Below, piece after piece: positions 1-8,627 of a DNA stretch of 64,000 bases (positions are counted from its first letter, which is position 1; each line of letters opens with the position of its first letter). Source of the stretch: Leptonema illini DSM 21528 (GTDB lineage Bacteria > Spirochaetota > Leptospiria > Leptospirales > Leptonemataceae); assembly GCF_000243335.1 (NCBI RefSeq), contig NZ_JH597773.1:3804115-3868114 (forward strand), in the 5' to 3' direction. The notes beneath the pieces were generated by a model. It ran no database searches. It worked only from the letters and a program-made list of their open reading frames with translations, and was not told the origin of the DNA. A program made the position numbers and the translations under genes.

Positions 1-822
1 TTTTCAATCTCGCGAAAGTGGGTGCACGCCGTCGCCTTCCTGTATGGCGGATGGTTTTTTTCCAATCGCCTGCTCTCCGATCCGGCGCTATACTATAGTC
101 CGTTCTTTCGCGTTCTGGCCGGTTTCGTGATAATAGCGGGCATGGTCTTCGCGGTAGCATGCTTCCTGCGACCGAGGCCTGGCCTTCTTCGTGTGATGGC
201 CCTGATGCTGCTTCTTTTTCATGTGCGACTCATGCTTGTCGATATCGTTCGCGTGCAGGGGCCGAGCATGCAGCCCGCTTTGCATGATGGTGACCTCATC
301 GTTGTGGAGCGCCTGAGCAGCGGACTTCATCTTCCTGCCCTTGATTTTCCGTTCACGCTTTTTCGTGCAGACGATCCGGGCCCGCCCTGGTCGCGCACGC
401 TCTTTGCCACAACAGCGAAGAAAGGCGATGTTGTTGTCTTTGATTTTCCGGAACGCCGGAGTGCCGGGCGATTCTACGTCAAACGGGTCGTCGCCCTTCC
501 GGGGCAGCATTACCACTTTACCGAACACCTGCTTTTTATCGATGGAGAGCCGGTTTTGAATCCGGCCGGACAGATCGCCGTTATCGAGCCGTATCCCGAG
601 CGGCATCAGACTCCGGTTATGGATCCGCCGGCCCGCCTGCTTGCACTCGACGCAGCCTTCGTCTATGCCAGCATGAACGGCGTCGGTGTGTCGGGGCGTG
701 TGCCCGAAGGAGGCCTGCTTGTGATCGGTGATTCGTATAAAGAGAGCCGGGATTCTCGCGTAATCGGATTTGTTCCGATTTCGGCTGTACAGGGACGTCG
801 CTGGAGCGATCTGGTATTCTGA
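1..822 (+). CDS. lepB: Signal peptidase I (S26 family), 5' end outside window
   Basis: Leader peptidase that removes signal peptides from exported proteins at the outer face of the cytoplasmic membrane. The frame is open to base 1, so the true start probably lies upstream; the first internal candidate is a GTG at 22. Counting from that GTG, hydrophobic segments lie at about residues 25-50 and 55-75. They are followed by the catalytic-serine motif GPSMQP (Ser82) and the lysine box YVKRVVALPG (Lys154), which form the Ser/Lys dyad. A late GDSYKESRDSRVIGFVP motif matches box E of the family. The N-terminal membrane part is longer than in minimal family members. The ftsI-like gene follows 14 bases downstream on the same strand, so the two may share a transcript. 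The family call is firm; only the start is unknown. Confidence 0.9.
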   Translation, partial: FSISRKWVHAVAFLYGGWFFSNRLLSDPALYYSPFFRVLAGFVIIAGMVFAVACFLRPRPGLLRVMALMLLLFHVRLMLVDIVRVQGPSMQPALHDGDLIVVERLSSGLHLPALDFPFTLFRADDPGPPWSRTLFATTAKKGDVVVFDFPERRSAGRFYVKRVVALPGQHYHFTEHLLFIDGEPVLNPAGQIAVIEPYPERHQTPVMDPPARLLALDAAFVYASMNGVGVSGRVPEGGLLVIGDSYKESRDSRVIGFVPISAVQGRRWSDLVF

Positions 823-836
823 GATCAGAAATTCGT

Positions 837-2780
837 ATGGAAAAGCGCCGACTCAGATTGATGCTCTTTCTGGCCTTTCTCGGGCTTGGCTTTCTGGTGG
901 TGCTCGGTCGCGCCGCCTATCTTGCCGGTCTCTTCGATCTGTCGGATCGCATGCCCGGTCCGGGATCGTCGATCCGCGGCCCGATCAAGGATCGACGCAG
1001 TATCAGCCTGGCGGTTACCGAAGAGGCGAGCACCATCGGACTGGCGCCGCCCGAGCTGCTTGATCCGGAATTCACCGCCCGGTATCTTGCCGGTTATCTC
1101 GAAACCGATTCGGGCGAGATCCTGAGAAAGATCTATCTCTATCAGGGGCGCAAGTACTTTCTGTTGCAGAGGCAGGTGGATAACTTTACGGCGCAGCAGA
1201 TTATGGATCTGCGTCTGCCCGGCGTTTACAGAGAATACGAGAATCGTCGTGTTTATCCATCCGGACGTCTGGCCTCGAATCTGCTCGGCTTCACCGGCCG
1301 CGATTCGGCGCAGGCCCTGGCCGGTCTTGAATACGTATATAACGACGTGCTCACCGGCAGCGGTTATGAGCGCGGTCCTACGCTCTATCTGACAATCGAT
1401 TCCATCTTGCAGTACCGGATGGAGAAAGCCCTGCGTAAAGGCTTCGAAGGCTCCGGCGCCGATCGGGCCGTCGGAATCATGATGGACGTCGAGACGGGAG
1501 AGGTGCTGGCGGTGGCGAACCTGCCCGACTTTGATCCGAATTTTTACTACAGAGACGACGCCGCGGCGAAGGGAAACTGGGCCATTCGGTTAAACTTCGA
1601 GCCGGGCTCGACAATGAAGGTGTTCGCCGCCGCCGCCGTCCTGAACGAGCGACCTGAAATCCTGAATAAGCGTTTTATGTGCAAGGGAGAGTTTCCCTTT
1701 CAGGGAGGATCGGTACGCTGCCTGCGACATGGCAAGACGCAGGCACACGGTGAGCTCGACCTGTTCGGAATCATCGAGCAGTCGTGTAACGTCGGCATGA
1801 TCCAGGCGGCGTCGACGATCGACGATGCCACCCTCTACAAATACCTCGTCGAGTTCGGATTCCAGGAGCGCACCGGAGTTCTGCCCGAAGGCAGCGGCGA
1901 AACTCGCGGCTATATGCCCGAGCTGAAAAGCTGGGTGCAGTCCACGCACTATTATACGCCGATCGGCCAGGGCATCAGCGTTACGCCGATGCAGCTTCTG
2001 CGAGGTTATTCGGCCCTTGTGAACGGAGGCAGCCTGCTGCAGCCGTCTTTGATGAAGCGCATCGTCGCCGAAGAAGGCGTCGTGCTGGATGAGATGCAGA
2101 TTTTATCGAAACCGACTTCGCTTCGTCCGGAACGAATGCAAATCCTGAATCGCATGATGAGGGCAGTCGTCGCTACGGGCACGGGTCGGGCGGCTAACCT
2201 GAAAGAGATCGAGATCATCGGTAAGACGGGAACGGCGCAAAAATCCAGTGCTGCCGGCTATATCGATCGTTATTCGACGTCGTTTCTTGGAGCCTTTCCG
2301 GCCGACCGCCCGCGCTATGCCGTTTTGATTCTGTATGACGGCGTCGGTGGCGATCAGTCGGGCGGGGGGTTATCCGCTCCGGTATTCGCCGAATTCGTGA
2401 GAAGCATTCTGCCGTTGATTGAAGCGCATTCCGAGGTCTTTGATGTCGCCGATTATGAAAGGAAACGGGAAAAGCGCGAGCAGGCAGACGAGCAGAAGCG
2501 GGAAGAACAGGGCGAAAGAGATCGAGAGAGTAGCCAGGACGAACCCGACGGAGGAACCGGAGCGGAGCAGGCCTACAGGCTTGCCGTAAGGCGTCTGAAG
2601 GCCCGCGAAGGCGTCGTACCCGACTTCCGCAATCATCCGGTGCGCACAGCCATCGAATGGTCGGCGATGCATACCGGCATTCGTCTGAATGTGCGCGGAT
2701 CGGGCTATGTGTTCAGGCAGCAGCCGGCTCCGGGAACGCCGCTTCGCGACGCTCCGGAGCTGACGCTATTCGCCGAATGA
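837..2780 (+). CDS. ftsI: Penicillin-binding protein transpeptidase (FtsI/PBP2 class) with C-terminal PASTA-like domain
   Basis: D,D-transpeptidase that cross-links peptidoglycan, anchored by one N-terminal membrane helix (about residues 8-30). The class B PBP dimerisation region follows. The three transpeptidase motifs are then present: STMK (Ser258, Lys261), SCN (Ser316-Asn318) and KTGT (463-466). After the catalytic domain comes a strongly charged Lys/Glu/Arg-rich linker at about 535-575. The last 60 residues (VVPDF...) resemble a single PASTA repeat, which in other FtsI/SpoVD proteins tunes substrate or septal binding. ATG 837 is chosen because it follows the lepB stop closely. There is no division-cluster context (mraY, murE) here, so whether it acts in septation (FtsI) or elongation (PBP2) is not settled. 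Confidence 0.87.
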   Translation: MEKRRLRLMLFLAFLGLGFLVVLGRAAYLAGLFDLSDRMPGPGSSIRGPIKDRRSISLAVTEEASTIGLAPPELLDPEFTARYLAGYLETDSGEILRKIYLYQGRKYFLLQRQVDNFTAQQIMDLRLPGVYREYENRRVYPSGRLASNLLGFTGRDSAQALAGLEYVYNDVLTGSGYERGPTLYLTIDSILQYRMEKALRKGFEGSGADRAVGIMMDVETGEVLAVANLPDFDPNFYYRDDAAAKGNWAIRLNFEPGSTMKVFAAAAVLNERPEILNKRFMCKGEFPFQGGSVRCLRHGKTQAHGELDLFGIIEQSCNVGMIQAASTIDDATLYKYLVEFGFQERTGVLPEGSGETRGYMPELKSWVQSTHYYTPIGQGISVTPMQLLRGYSALVNGGSLLQPSLMKRIVAEEGVVLDEMQILSKPTSLRPERMQILNRMMRAVVATGTGRAANLKEIEIIGKTGTAQKSSAAGYIDRYSTSFLGAFPADRPRYAVLILYDGVGGDQSGGGLSAPVFAEFVRSILPLIEAHSEVFDVADYERKREKREQADEQKREEQGERDRESSQDEPDGGTGAEQAYRLAVRRLKAREGVVPDFRNHPVRTAIEWSAMHTGIRLNVRGSGYVFRQQPAPGTPLRDAPELTLFAE

Positions 2781-2795
2781 CAGAACGCTTTTTCG

Positions 2796-3260
2796 TTACC
2801 GATTGGCCTCGACAAAGCCGGCCGTGTCTTCATAGAAATCGTAGGTGAAGATCTTGCCGTCTTTGATAACGCATTTCAACGCCCAGGCGCTTTCGTAGGT
2901 CTTTCCCGTAGATTTCAGCTCATGCTTGAAACGGCCGTTTGCGAATACTACGTCGCCGCTGCCGATGACGTTCTCTACGGTGAACTCCTTTGTATTGAAT
3001 GCGGCTCCGAGGCTCTGGATGAACTCCTCCACGCCTTTTTTGCCTTTATAGGTACCGTAGGGCTCGCCGGGTTTACGTCTACCTTCACGGACGGCGTTTA
3101 TGGTCGCCTTCTCGTGAAAGCTGCCGATGAGTCCGGCCATATCGCCTTTGCCAAAGGCGTTGAAGAAGCCTTTAACGACGTCCACGCCGTCCGCCTTTTC
3201 TGCCTGAAGCGTCGATGCGAAGACCGACGATACAAGCAACATGAGTAATCTGTTACGCAT
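2796..3260 (-). CDS. Exported SnoaL/NTF2-like protein
   Basis: A 154-residue protein with an N-terminal signal peptide (MRNRLLMLLVSSVFASTLQA). It is followed by a cone-shaped SnoaL/NTF2-type fold typical of small ligand-binding or ketosteroid-isomerase-like proteins (VVKGFFNAFGKGDM near the start, a DGKIFTYDFYED strand near the end). The ATG at 3260 is preferred over longer in-frame starts because an AGGAG sits just upstream and the signal peptide begins there. It is transcribed divergently from a TetR gene, and two near-identical palindromes lie between them, so it is the likely target of that repressor. Substrate and enzymatic activity, if any, are unknown. Confidence 0.75.
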   Translation of the reverse strand: MRNRLLMLLVSSVFASTLQAEKADGVDVVKGFFNAFGKGDMAGLIGSFHEKATINAVREGRRKPGEPYGTYKGKKGVEEFIQSLGAAFNTKEFTVENVIGSGDVVFANGRFKHELKSTGKTYESAWALKCVIKDGKIFTYDFYEDTAGFVEANR

Positions 3261-3290
3261 TGTTTTCTCCTGATGACCGGCCCGTATTTT

Positions 3291-3330
3291 CGATACTGCC
3301 GGTATCGTTATTTCGATACCAGTAATATCG
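3291..3330. promoter_or_regulatory. Twin palindromic operator between divergent SnoaL-like and TetR genes
   Basis: Two 17-bp imperfect palindromes of the form CGATAC-N5-(G/A)TATCG lie at 3291-3307 and 3314-3330, their starts 23 bp apart, inside the 112-bp divergent intergenic region. The arms (CGATAC/GTATCG, second copy CGATAC/ATATCG) are shared between copies while the centres differ, as expected for a repressor half-site. TetR-family repressors commonly bind such sites next to their own gene. Assignment to the adjacent TetR gene is inference from position and symmetry. Confidence 0.6.
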
Positions 3331-3372
3331 TAATTCGCTTGACCGGCAATCTTTTTCTGCAAGAAAAGCGGG

Positions 3373-3969
3373 GTGAAGAAAAAAGAGCCGGATCGCAGGC
3401 GGGGGCGGCCTCGATCCGCTGAATACGAAGAGGCCATTCTTGCAGCCACTTACGCGCTGCTTGCCGAAAAAGGGTATCACGGTTTCTCTATAGAAGATGT
3501 CGTGCAGGCTACGGGTGTGGCTCGCACGACGATCTATCGACGCTGGCCGGACAAGGCCTCTCTTGCCATGCAGGCCATTCTCACACAGATCAGTCCGTAT
3601 CTGGACTTTGATGAACGACTTCCTTTTGCAGAGGCAATGAAGAAGCAGATGAAGGGTCTGGCCGGCGTATTTCAGGGAGATAACGGACGCGTCATTGCAT
3701 CCGTTATCGGTGCGGCCCAGGACGATGAACAGCTCGCGAGGTCCGTTCGCGATGACTATCTGCGTCCGCGAAGGCGCATCGCCCATGATTTCATCAAGGG
3801 CGCGATACGCCGCGCAGAGTTCCCCGCATCAAGCGAGGCCGAGATTGAAGGATTCATCGACCTTCTTTACGGAGGGTTATACTTTCGCCTGCTGTTAAAG
3901 CATAAGAGGCCGGGCCTTGATGGCGTGGAACGATGGATCGACCTCGTCTTCGCGGCCCTCAAGAAGTAA
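3373..3969 (+). CDS. TetR/AcrR family transcriptional regulator
   Basis: Repressor-type regulator of 198 residues. A basic N-terminus (RRRGRPRSAEYEEAIL) leads into a TetR helix-turn-helix at about residues 18-62 (ATYALLAEKGYHGFSIEDVV, then GVARTTIYRRWPDKASL). A helical ligand-binding region with a TetR_C-like pattern follows. The start is GTG 3373; the preceding AAGAAAAGCGG gives only a weak ribosome site, so translation may be low. It is divergent from the exported SnoaL-like gene, with a double palindrome between them, which suggests autoregulation and control of that neighbour. The ligand cannot be read from sequence. It ends 68 bases from the convergent 3D-domain gene. Confidence 0.85.
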   Translation: MKKKEPDRRRGRPRSAEYEEAILAATYALLAEKGYHGFSIEDVVQATGVARTTIYRRWPDKASLAMQAILTQISPYLDFDERLPFAEAMKKQMKGLAGVFQGDNGRVIASVIGAAQDDEQLARSVRDDYLRPRRRIAHDFIKGAIRRAEFPASSEAEIEGFIDLLYGGLYFRLLLKHKRPGLDGVERWIDLVFAALKK

Positions 3970-4036
3970 CTACAAAAGGTCAATCTATTGCTCTTGCCTT
4001 TCCTTACCCTGGAGGGCCTGTTTCTGGAACCGGCTT

Positions 4037-5272
4037 TTATCTCTTGCGCAGATCTCGTATCTGTCGGCCTGTTCTGCATCGTAGCAGTTCTCCCGACGGC
4101 ATGAAGGCAACCTGCATTGTAACGGCCTTCTCAGGCGTCGTCGTATGATAATCATGCAGGCAGTGCCGCTTCGGATCGGGCGCCTCGCCTTCTTTCGGAA
4201 GCCGGTTCAGATCGCACCAGATGCGTTGCGTTTCGGTCTGCCAGAGCCTCCAGTCCCACTGCACGCTGTTACGCAGTCCGGCGGCATACATGGAATTCCA
4301 CTGTCGCGAGGCGGGCAGATACGGATTGCCTCCGCCGTGGGCGCCGACAAAGATATCGATGCGATCTTCTTTGATGTGCGTCGGCGCTCCCGTGTCGGTG
4401 GCGCAGAACCATCCGTCGTGCACCGAGCCGTCTTCCATTTTCACATTGCGAGCGGCCACCTCGGGCATGAACACGGCGATGCCGAGTACGCCTCCGCGAC
4501 GGCAGCCTTCGCGCTGCACGGCATCGTTCGGATATAGACGCGAACAGAACCCTTTGAAGTTCACGGCGATCGTTCGGTACGGAAAAACCTCATAGCCACG
4601 CCCGGCGCCCATCCCCCATTCTTCGTCATAGATATGATAACGCCCCTGAGTACCCGAGTAATGGTATTTCGTGCCATCGTCGGCGATGCCGCTGCCCTGC
4701 CAGCGCACCTGCTTCTGGAATTCCTGCGACGTATGTCCGATCACCTTACCCTGCGGAGAGAGAACAGGCACCTTCGGGCCCGGATGATGCTCTTCAAGGG
4801 CGAGGTGATAGTAGGTGAACCAGAACTTACCGAGGCTTGCCTTTTTATATGAAGAAACGGTCTGCAGGGCATCCTCTTTTCTCAGGCCGAGAAACAGCAC
4901 CTCAAGCGGAAGCGGGCGATGATCGAGCTTCTGAACGGAAAGCACATGATCGACGGCTTCGGGCTGCCATCGCAGAGCGGCCGTCGGATAATAACAAACG
5001 TCTGCGTTTTTATCAAGCGGTTGACCTTTGTAGCGAGCAACTGGCGTGAGCTGCGCAACGGTCTCGCCGGCTTCGATCAGCGCCTCGTTATGATAGATGC
5101 GCGTGGCGACGTTCTTCTGATCCGCTCCTGAATAACAGGGGCAGCCTTCGGGCTGCATGAGGCAGACGGGTTTGGCGATACGGCCGTTTTTCACGGGGGC
5201 GCCGGGAAGCGTCGATGTGCAGAAGCTCAAAACGGCGATGAAGGCGAAAAGAGCGAAACGATGAGAAGGCAT
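4037..5272 (-). CDS. Secreted 3D-domain protein
   Basis: A 411-residue protein with a signal peptide (MPSHRFALFAFIAVLSF...). Its C-terminal third resembles the 3D (Asp-Asp-Asp) beta-barrel found in MltA-type lytic transglycosylases and YabE/YuiC proteins. Signs are the FPYRTIAVNFKG strand, GIAVFMPEV, then HDGWFCATDTG and RIDIFVGAHGGG carrying the conserved acidic residues. The N-terminal 200 residues carry several cysteines (CLMQPEGCPC) and are not recognised. A periplasmic or outer-membrane role in peptidoglycan remodelling is the reasonable inference, but the catalytic Asp cannot be assigned with certainty. ATG 5272 has a GAGG just upstream. Its start region overlaps the possible extended leader of the divergent SpoIIE-type gene. 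Confidence 0.65.
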   Translation of the reverse strand: MPSHRFALFAFIAVLSFCTSTLPGAPVKNGRIAKPVCLMQPEGCPCYSGADQKNVATRIYHNEALIEAGETVAQLTPVARYKGQPLDKNADVCYYPTAALRWQPEAVDHVLSVQKLDHRPLPLEVLFLGLRKEDALQTVSSYKKASLGKFWFTYYHLALEEHHPGPKVPVLSPQGKVIGHTSQEFQKQVRWQGSGIADDGTKYHYSGTQGRYHIYDEEWGMGAGRGYEVFPYRTIAVNFKGFCSRLYPNDAVQREGCRRGGVLGIAVFMPEVAARNVKMEDGSVHDGWFCATDTGAPTHIKEDRIDIFVGAHGGGNPYLPASRQWNSMYAAGLRNSVQWDWRLWQTETQRIWCDLNRLPKEGEAPDPKRHCLHDYHTTTPEKAVTMQVAFMPSGELLRCRTGRQIRDLRKR

Positions 5273-5368
5273 GAGTCCTCATCGTCGTCGGCGATTATCG
5301 CACAACCATTTTTAGAAAAGCGGCTTCGCGCTTGCTTCCTGATCCGTTTCGTACACTTTGTATCCCAC

Positions 5369-7390
5369 ATGCGAAAAAAAAAGAGAGCATGGCGGAGTGC
5401 CGGCCTTCTTGCCGGCCTTCTTGCCGGCTTTCTTCTGGTATTGTGCGTTCATGCAATTGATGCCGCTCCTGTCTCCGTTAATTTCGATCGCGTAGATCTG
5501 CGCGGTGCAGAGAAGGCGATGATTGAAACTTGCATCGATCCGGGGGGCGACATGCGCCTTGCCGATGTGATGCAGAGTGATTGCTTTCATCCTGAAAAGA
5601 AAGAGATCCCCGGCTTCGGGGAAACGACAAACAGTATATGGTTACGCGTGACGTTGAGTTCCGAATCTTACGTTGCAAGAATGCTCGAACTGCAATGGCC
5701 GCATATCGACGAGCTTGACGTTTACACCGTTCACTCACAGATGCTGCAGCAGGAGTGGTCTACGGGCGTGCGAAAGCCTTTTTCACAGAGGCCATACCCG
5801 ACGCGAACGTTCGCCTTCCCGCTACAGCTACAACCCGGCGAAACAACGATTTATCTCAGAGCGTGGGCGATCGGTAATCTGCAGATGCCCATGACGGTAT
5901 GGGAGGCCGAGGCCTTTGCCGTTCACGATCGCCGGGATCAGGTCGTGCAGGGCATGTACTTCGGCATCATCTTCGTAATGGGAATGTATAACCTTTTTCT
6001 CTTCTTCTCGTTTCGAGATATCAGCTATCTCTATTATGTTTTATACGTGGTCGCCTTTTCGCTTGTGCAGCTTGGATTTACGGGAACGGGCTTCGAGCTT
6101 TTCTGGCCGAACCTTCCGTATCTGCAGGTGCGGTATTTTCCGCTTTTTACGGGGTTAACGCTGATTTTTGTCTTTCCTTTTGCTCGCGAATTTTTGCAGA
6201 GCAGGGTGCACGCTCCGATCATGGATCGATTGCTCCAGGCTATGATCGTTCTTGGCGCTCTTTTCGTCGTGATGCCCTTCTTGATCGACCCGCATATTGC
6301 AAGCCGCATCGCTACGATCGCCACTCCCATTCCTCAGGTAATCGGTATTATAACGGCAGCCGTCGTTTACCGACGCGGATTCCGACCGGCGCGGTATTTT
6401 CTGCTCGCTTTCGGATTGCTTGCGCTGGCCATCGTCGTCACTCTCATGCGTTCGCTCGAACTGCTGCCCGTATCGTTCTTTACCGAGAACGGAATGCAGA
6501 TCGGTTCGATCAGCGAGGTGATCCTTCTCTCGTTTGCTCTTGGAGATCGTATAAACACTCTGAAATCCGAGCGCGAGCGAATTCTGCGCGGATCTCTACT
6601 TCAAGAGCAGAAGCTATCGATGCTACGCCATGAACTCGATGCCGCACGCCGTATTCAATCGAGCGTATTGCAGAAAACCATCCCCCGCATTGAGGGCCTG
6701 GGCGTGGCCTCGCGATACATGCCGATGAATCATGTCGGCGGAGATTTTTTCGACTGCCTGCAGTTAGGCGAATCCGAAGTCTGCTTCATTATCGCCGACG
6801 TTTCGGGGCATGGCGTGTCGGCCGCCCTCATCGCTTCGATGGGACAGATCGCCTTCGATTTGCAACTGGAGCGAGCCCGTCGGCCCGAGCATGTTCTGCT
6901 CGGTATGAACGACATCCTGCACGGTCGCACGGGCGACTATTTTCTCTCGGCAAGCTGCGTTCATATCGACGCGAAGAACCTGAAAGCGCGGATCGCATCG
7001 GCGGGTCATCCGGCTCTACTGCTCTACCATCCGAGTCGAGAATCGCCTCTCGAAACGCGGCCACGCGGCAGATTGATCGGGCCTTTTCCTGATCCCTCCG
7101 TCGAAGGATTGGACCTGGACCTGCTCGCCGGTGACCGTATGCTTCTTTTTACAGACGGCATAACCGAGGCGCGCAACGGCAGCGGCAAGATGTTCGGAAC
7201 CCGCCGTCTGAAGGAATTTCTGATCACGCATTACGAAGATGCGGTGGAGACCTTTGCCGACAGATTGTATGGCGAGGTGAGAAGATGGATCGGTACCGGC
7301 CAGTTTGACGACGATTTCACGCTGCTCGTCATCGACGTACGCAGAGACGGACAGACGGTCGTGGCGGTTACATCGGAATCGGCGCCGTAA
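5369..7390 (+). CDS. 7TMR-DISM sensor with SpoIIE/PP2C-type phosphatase output
   Basis: Membrane receptor that likely dephosphorylates a cytoplasmic partner-switch protein. From the ATG at 5369 the order is: signal anchor (about 1-30), extracytoplasmic DISMED2-like beta domain (about 45-175), seven hydrophobic helices (about 185-395), a short coiled coil, and a PP2C-like SpoIIE domain to the end. The phosphatase metal-site motifs are visible (HVGGDFFDCLQL and IADVSGHGVSAAL, and a late FDDDFTLLVIDV). The 5369 start is preferred over in-frame codons from 5261 because the signal anchor begins there and the longer version would overlap the divergent gene. No anti-sigma or anti-anti-sigma gene lies next to it, so its target is unknown. 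A 12-bp tandem repeat lies in the anchor. Confidence 0.85.
   Translation: MRKKKRAWRSAGLLAGLLAGFLLVLCVHAIDAAPVSVNFDRVDLRGAEKAMIETCIDPGGDMRLADVMQSDCFHPEKKEIPGFGETTNSIWLRVTLSSESYVARMLELQWPHIDELDVYTVHSQMLQQEWSTGVRKPFSQRPYPTRTFAFPLQLQPGETTIYLRAWAIGNLQMPMTVWEAEAFAVHDRRDQVVQGMYFGIIFVMGMYNLFLFFSFRDISYLYYVLYVVAFSLVQLGFTGTGFELFWPNLPYLQVRYFPLFTGLTLIFVFPFAREFLQSRVHAPIMDRLLQAMIVLGALFVVMPFLIDPHIASRIATIATPIPQVIGIITAAVVYRRGFRPARYFLLAFGLLALAIVVTLMRSLELLPVSFFTENGMQIGSISEVILLSFALGDRINTLKSERERILRGSLLQEQKLSMLRHELDAARRIQSSVLQKTIPRIEGLGVASRYMPMNHVGGDFFDCLQLGESEVCFIIADVSGHGVSAALIASMGQIAFDLQLERARRPEHVLLGMNDILHGRTGDYFLSASCVHIDAKNLKARIASAGHPALLLYHPSRESPLETRPRGRLIGPFPDPSVEGLDLDLLAGDRMLLFTDGITEARNGSGKMFGTRRLKEFLITHYEDAVETFADRLYGEVRRWIGTGQFDDDFTLLVIDVRRDGQTVVAVTSESAP
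5399..5434 (+). repeat. Three tandem copies of a 12-bp unit in a signal anchor
   Basis: GCCGGCCTTCTT is repeated at 5399-5410 and 5411-5422, and once more with a single change (C to T) at 5423-5434. It encodes an (Ala-Gly-Leu-Leu)-like repeat in the hydrophobic anchor of the SpoIIE-type receptor. Because the unit is a multiple of three, gain or loss would alter anchor length without breaking the frame. Confidence 0.8.
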
Positions 7391-7430
7391 ACGCCGACAG
7401 CACCGCGTTAACCAGATCGTTTCTGCCGTT

Positions 7431-8606
7431 TCAATCTTCGTCTTCTACGGCGCCTTTTTTCAGCGTTCCGGCCGAGAGATTCTTGAGATACGAGATCACA
7501 AACGGATCAAGATCGCCGTTCATCACCGATTCAACATCGGACGTCTGTTCGCCTGTGCGAAGGTCCTTCACCATTTTGTAAGGGTGCATTACGTAACTGC
7601 GAATCTGGCTGCCCCAGGCTACGTCCTTCTTCTCGCCTGCCTTGCTTTCGGCCTCGGCCTCTTTCTTCGCCTTTTCGACTTCATAGAGGCGAGCCTTCAG
7701 CATCTTCATGGCGCGATCGCGGTTTTTATGCTGTGAGCGCTCGTTCTGACACTGAACGACGATGCCCGTCGGAATATGCGTGATACGAATGGCCGAATCG
7801 GTTTTGTTAACGTGCTGACCGCCGGCGCCGCTTGCTCTGTAGGTATCGACGCGCAGATCCTTCTCTTCGATCAAAACGTTCACGCTGTCGTCGAGTTCAG
7901 GAGAGATATGAACGGAGGCAAAGGATGTATGACGTCTTTTATTGGAATCGAACGGAGAGATACGGACAAGGCGATGTACGCCGTTCTCGCCTTTCAGATA
8001 GCCGAAGGCGTTCTCTCCTTTTACAAGAAGCGAGGCGCTTTTAATGCCGGCCTCATCGGCCTCTTGAAAGTCGAGCGTCTCGACGTCATAGCCGCGTTTC
8101 TCAAACCAGCGCGTATACATGCGATAGAGCATCTGCGCCCAGTCCTGCGATTCCGTTCCGCCCGCTCCTGAAGAGATCGTCACAAGGGCGTTGCGTCCGT
8201 CGTCCTCGCCGAGAAGCGCCTCAGAAAGCTGCAATCCGTCGAACTGTTCTTTCATACGGGCGAAGTCTTTCGACAGCGATGCAAAGCCCTCTTCTTCGCC
8301 GAGCTCATCAATCGTCAGGGCGATCAGATCACCGAAATCGTCCACCTCGCGGCGAAGCTCCACCCAGGGCTCGGTCTTCTTTTCAAGGGCTGACTTCTGA
8401 CGTGAGATCTCCCGCGCCTGGTCGGCGTCATCCCAGAAATCGGGCTGACTCATGCGGTTTTCCATGTCAGAGAGCTCGACTCGCAGGGCGTCGATGCGGT
8501 TCTTATTCCAGCGCTTGAGAAAAAGCTCCTGGAATTCCCGCGCATCCTTTTCCAGTTCGTGTCGGTTTCGGTACTGGTAGTAATCTGTGCCCTTCTGCTC
8601 GGCCAT
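7431..8606 (-). CDS. prfB: Peptide chain release factor 2
   Basis: Class I release factor that reads UGA and UAA stop codons and triggers hydrolysis of peptidyl-tRNA on the ribosome. It carries the SPF anticodon-mimic tripeptide (RISPFDSNKRR), which is diagnostic for RF2 rather than RF1, and the GGQ catalytic loop (ASGAGGQHVNKTDSAIR). At 391 residues it is about 25 longer than the E. coli protein, mostly at the N-terminus. The gene is one uninterrupted frame: there is no in-frame UGA or CUUUGA slip site near codon 25, so the programmed +1 frameshift that autoregulates many prfB genes is absent. ATG 8606 has a GGAG nearby. It is last in the long minus-strand run that begins with the cytidylate-kinase-like gene. 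Confidence 0.95.
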   Translation of the reverse strand: MAEQKGTDYYQYRNRHELEKDAREFQELFLKRWNKNRIDALRVELSDMENRMSQPDFWDDADQAREISRQKSALEKKTEPWVELRREVDDFGDLIALTIDELGEEEGFASLSKDFARMKEQFDGLQLSEALLGEDDGRNALVTISSGAGGTESQDWAQMLYRMYTRWFEKRGYDVETLDFQEADEAGIKSASLLVKGENAFGYLKGENGVHRLVRISPFDSNKRRHTSFASVHISPELDDSVNVLIEEKDLRVDTYRASGAGGQHVNKTDSAIRITHIPTGIVVQCQNERSQHKNRDRAMKMLKARLYEVEKAKKEAEAESKAGEKKDVAWGSQIRSYVMHPYKMVKDLRTGEQTSDVESVMNGDLDPFVISYLKNLSAGTLKKGAVEDED

Positions 8607-8627
8607 AGCGCTCCAGTTCTCTGGCGG

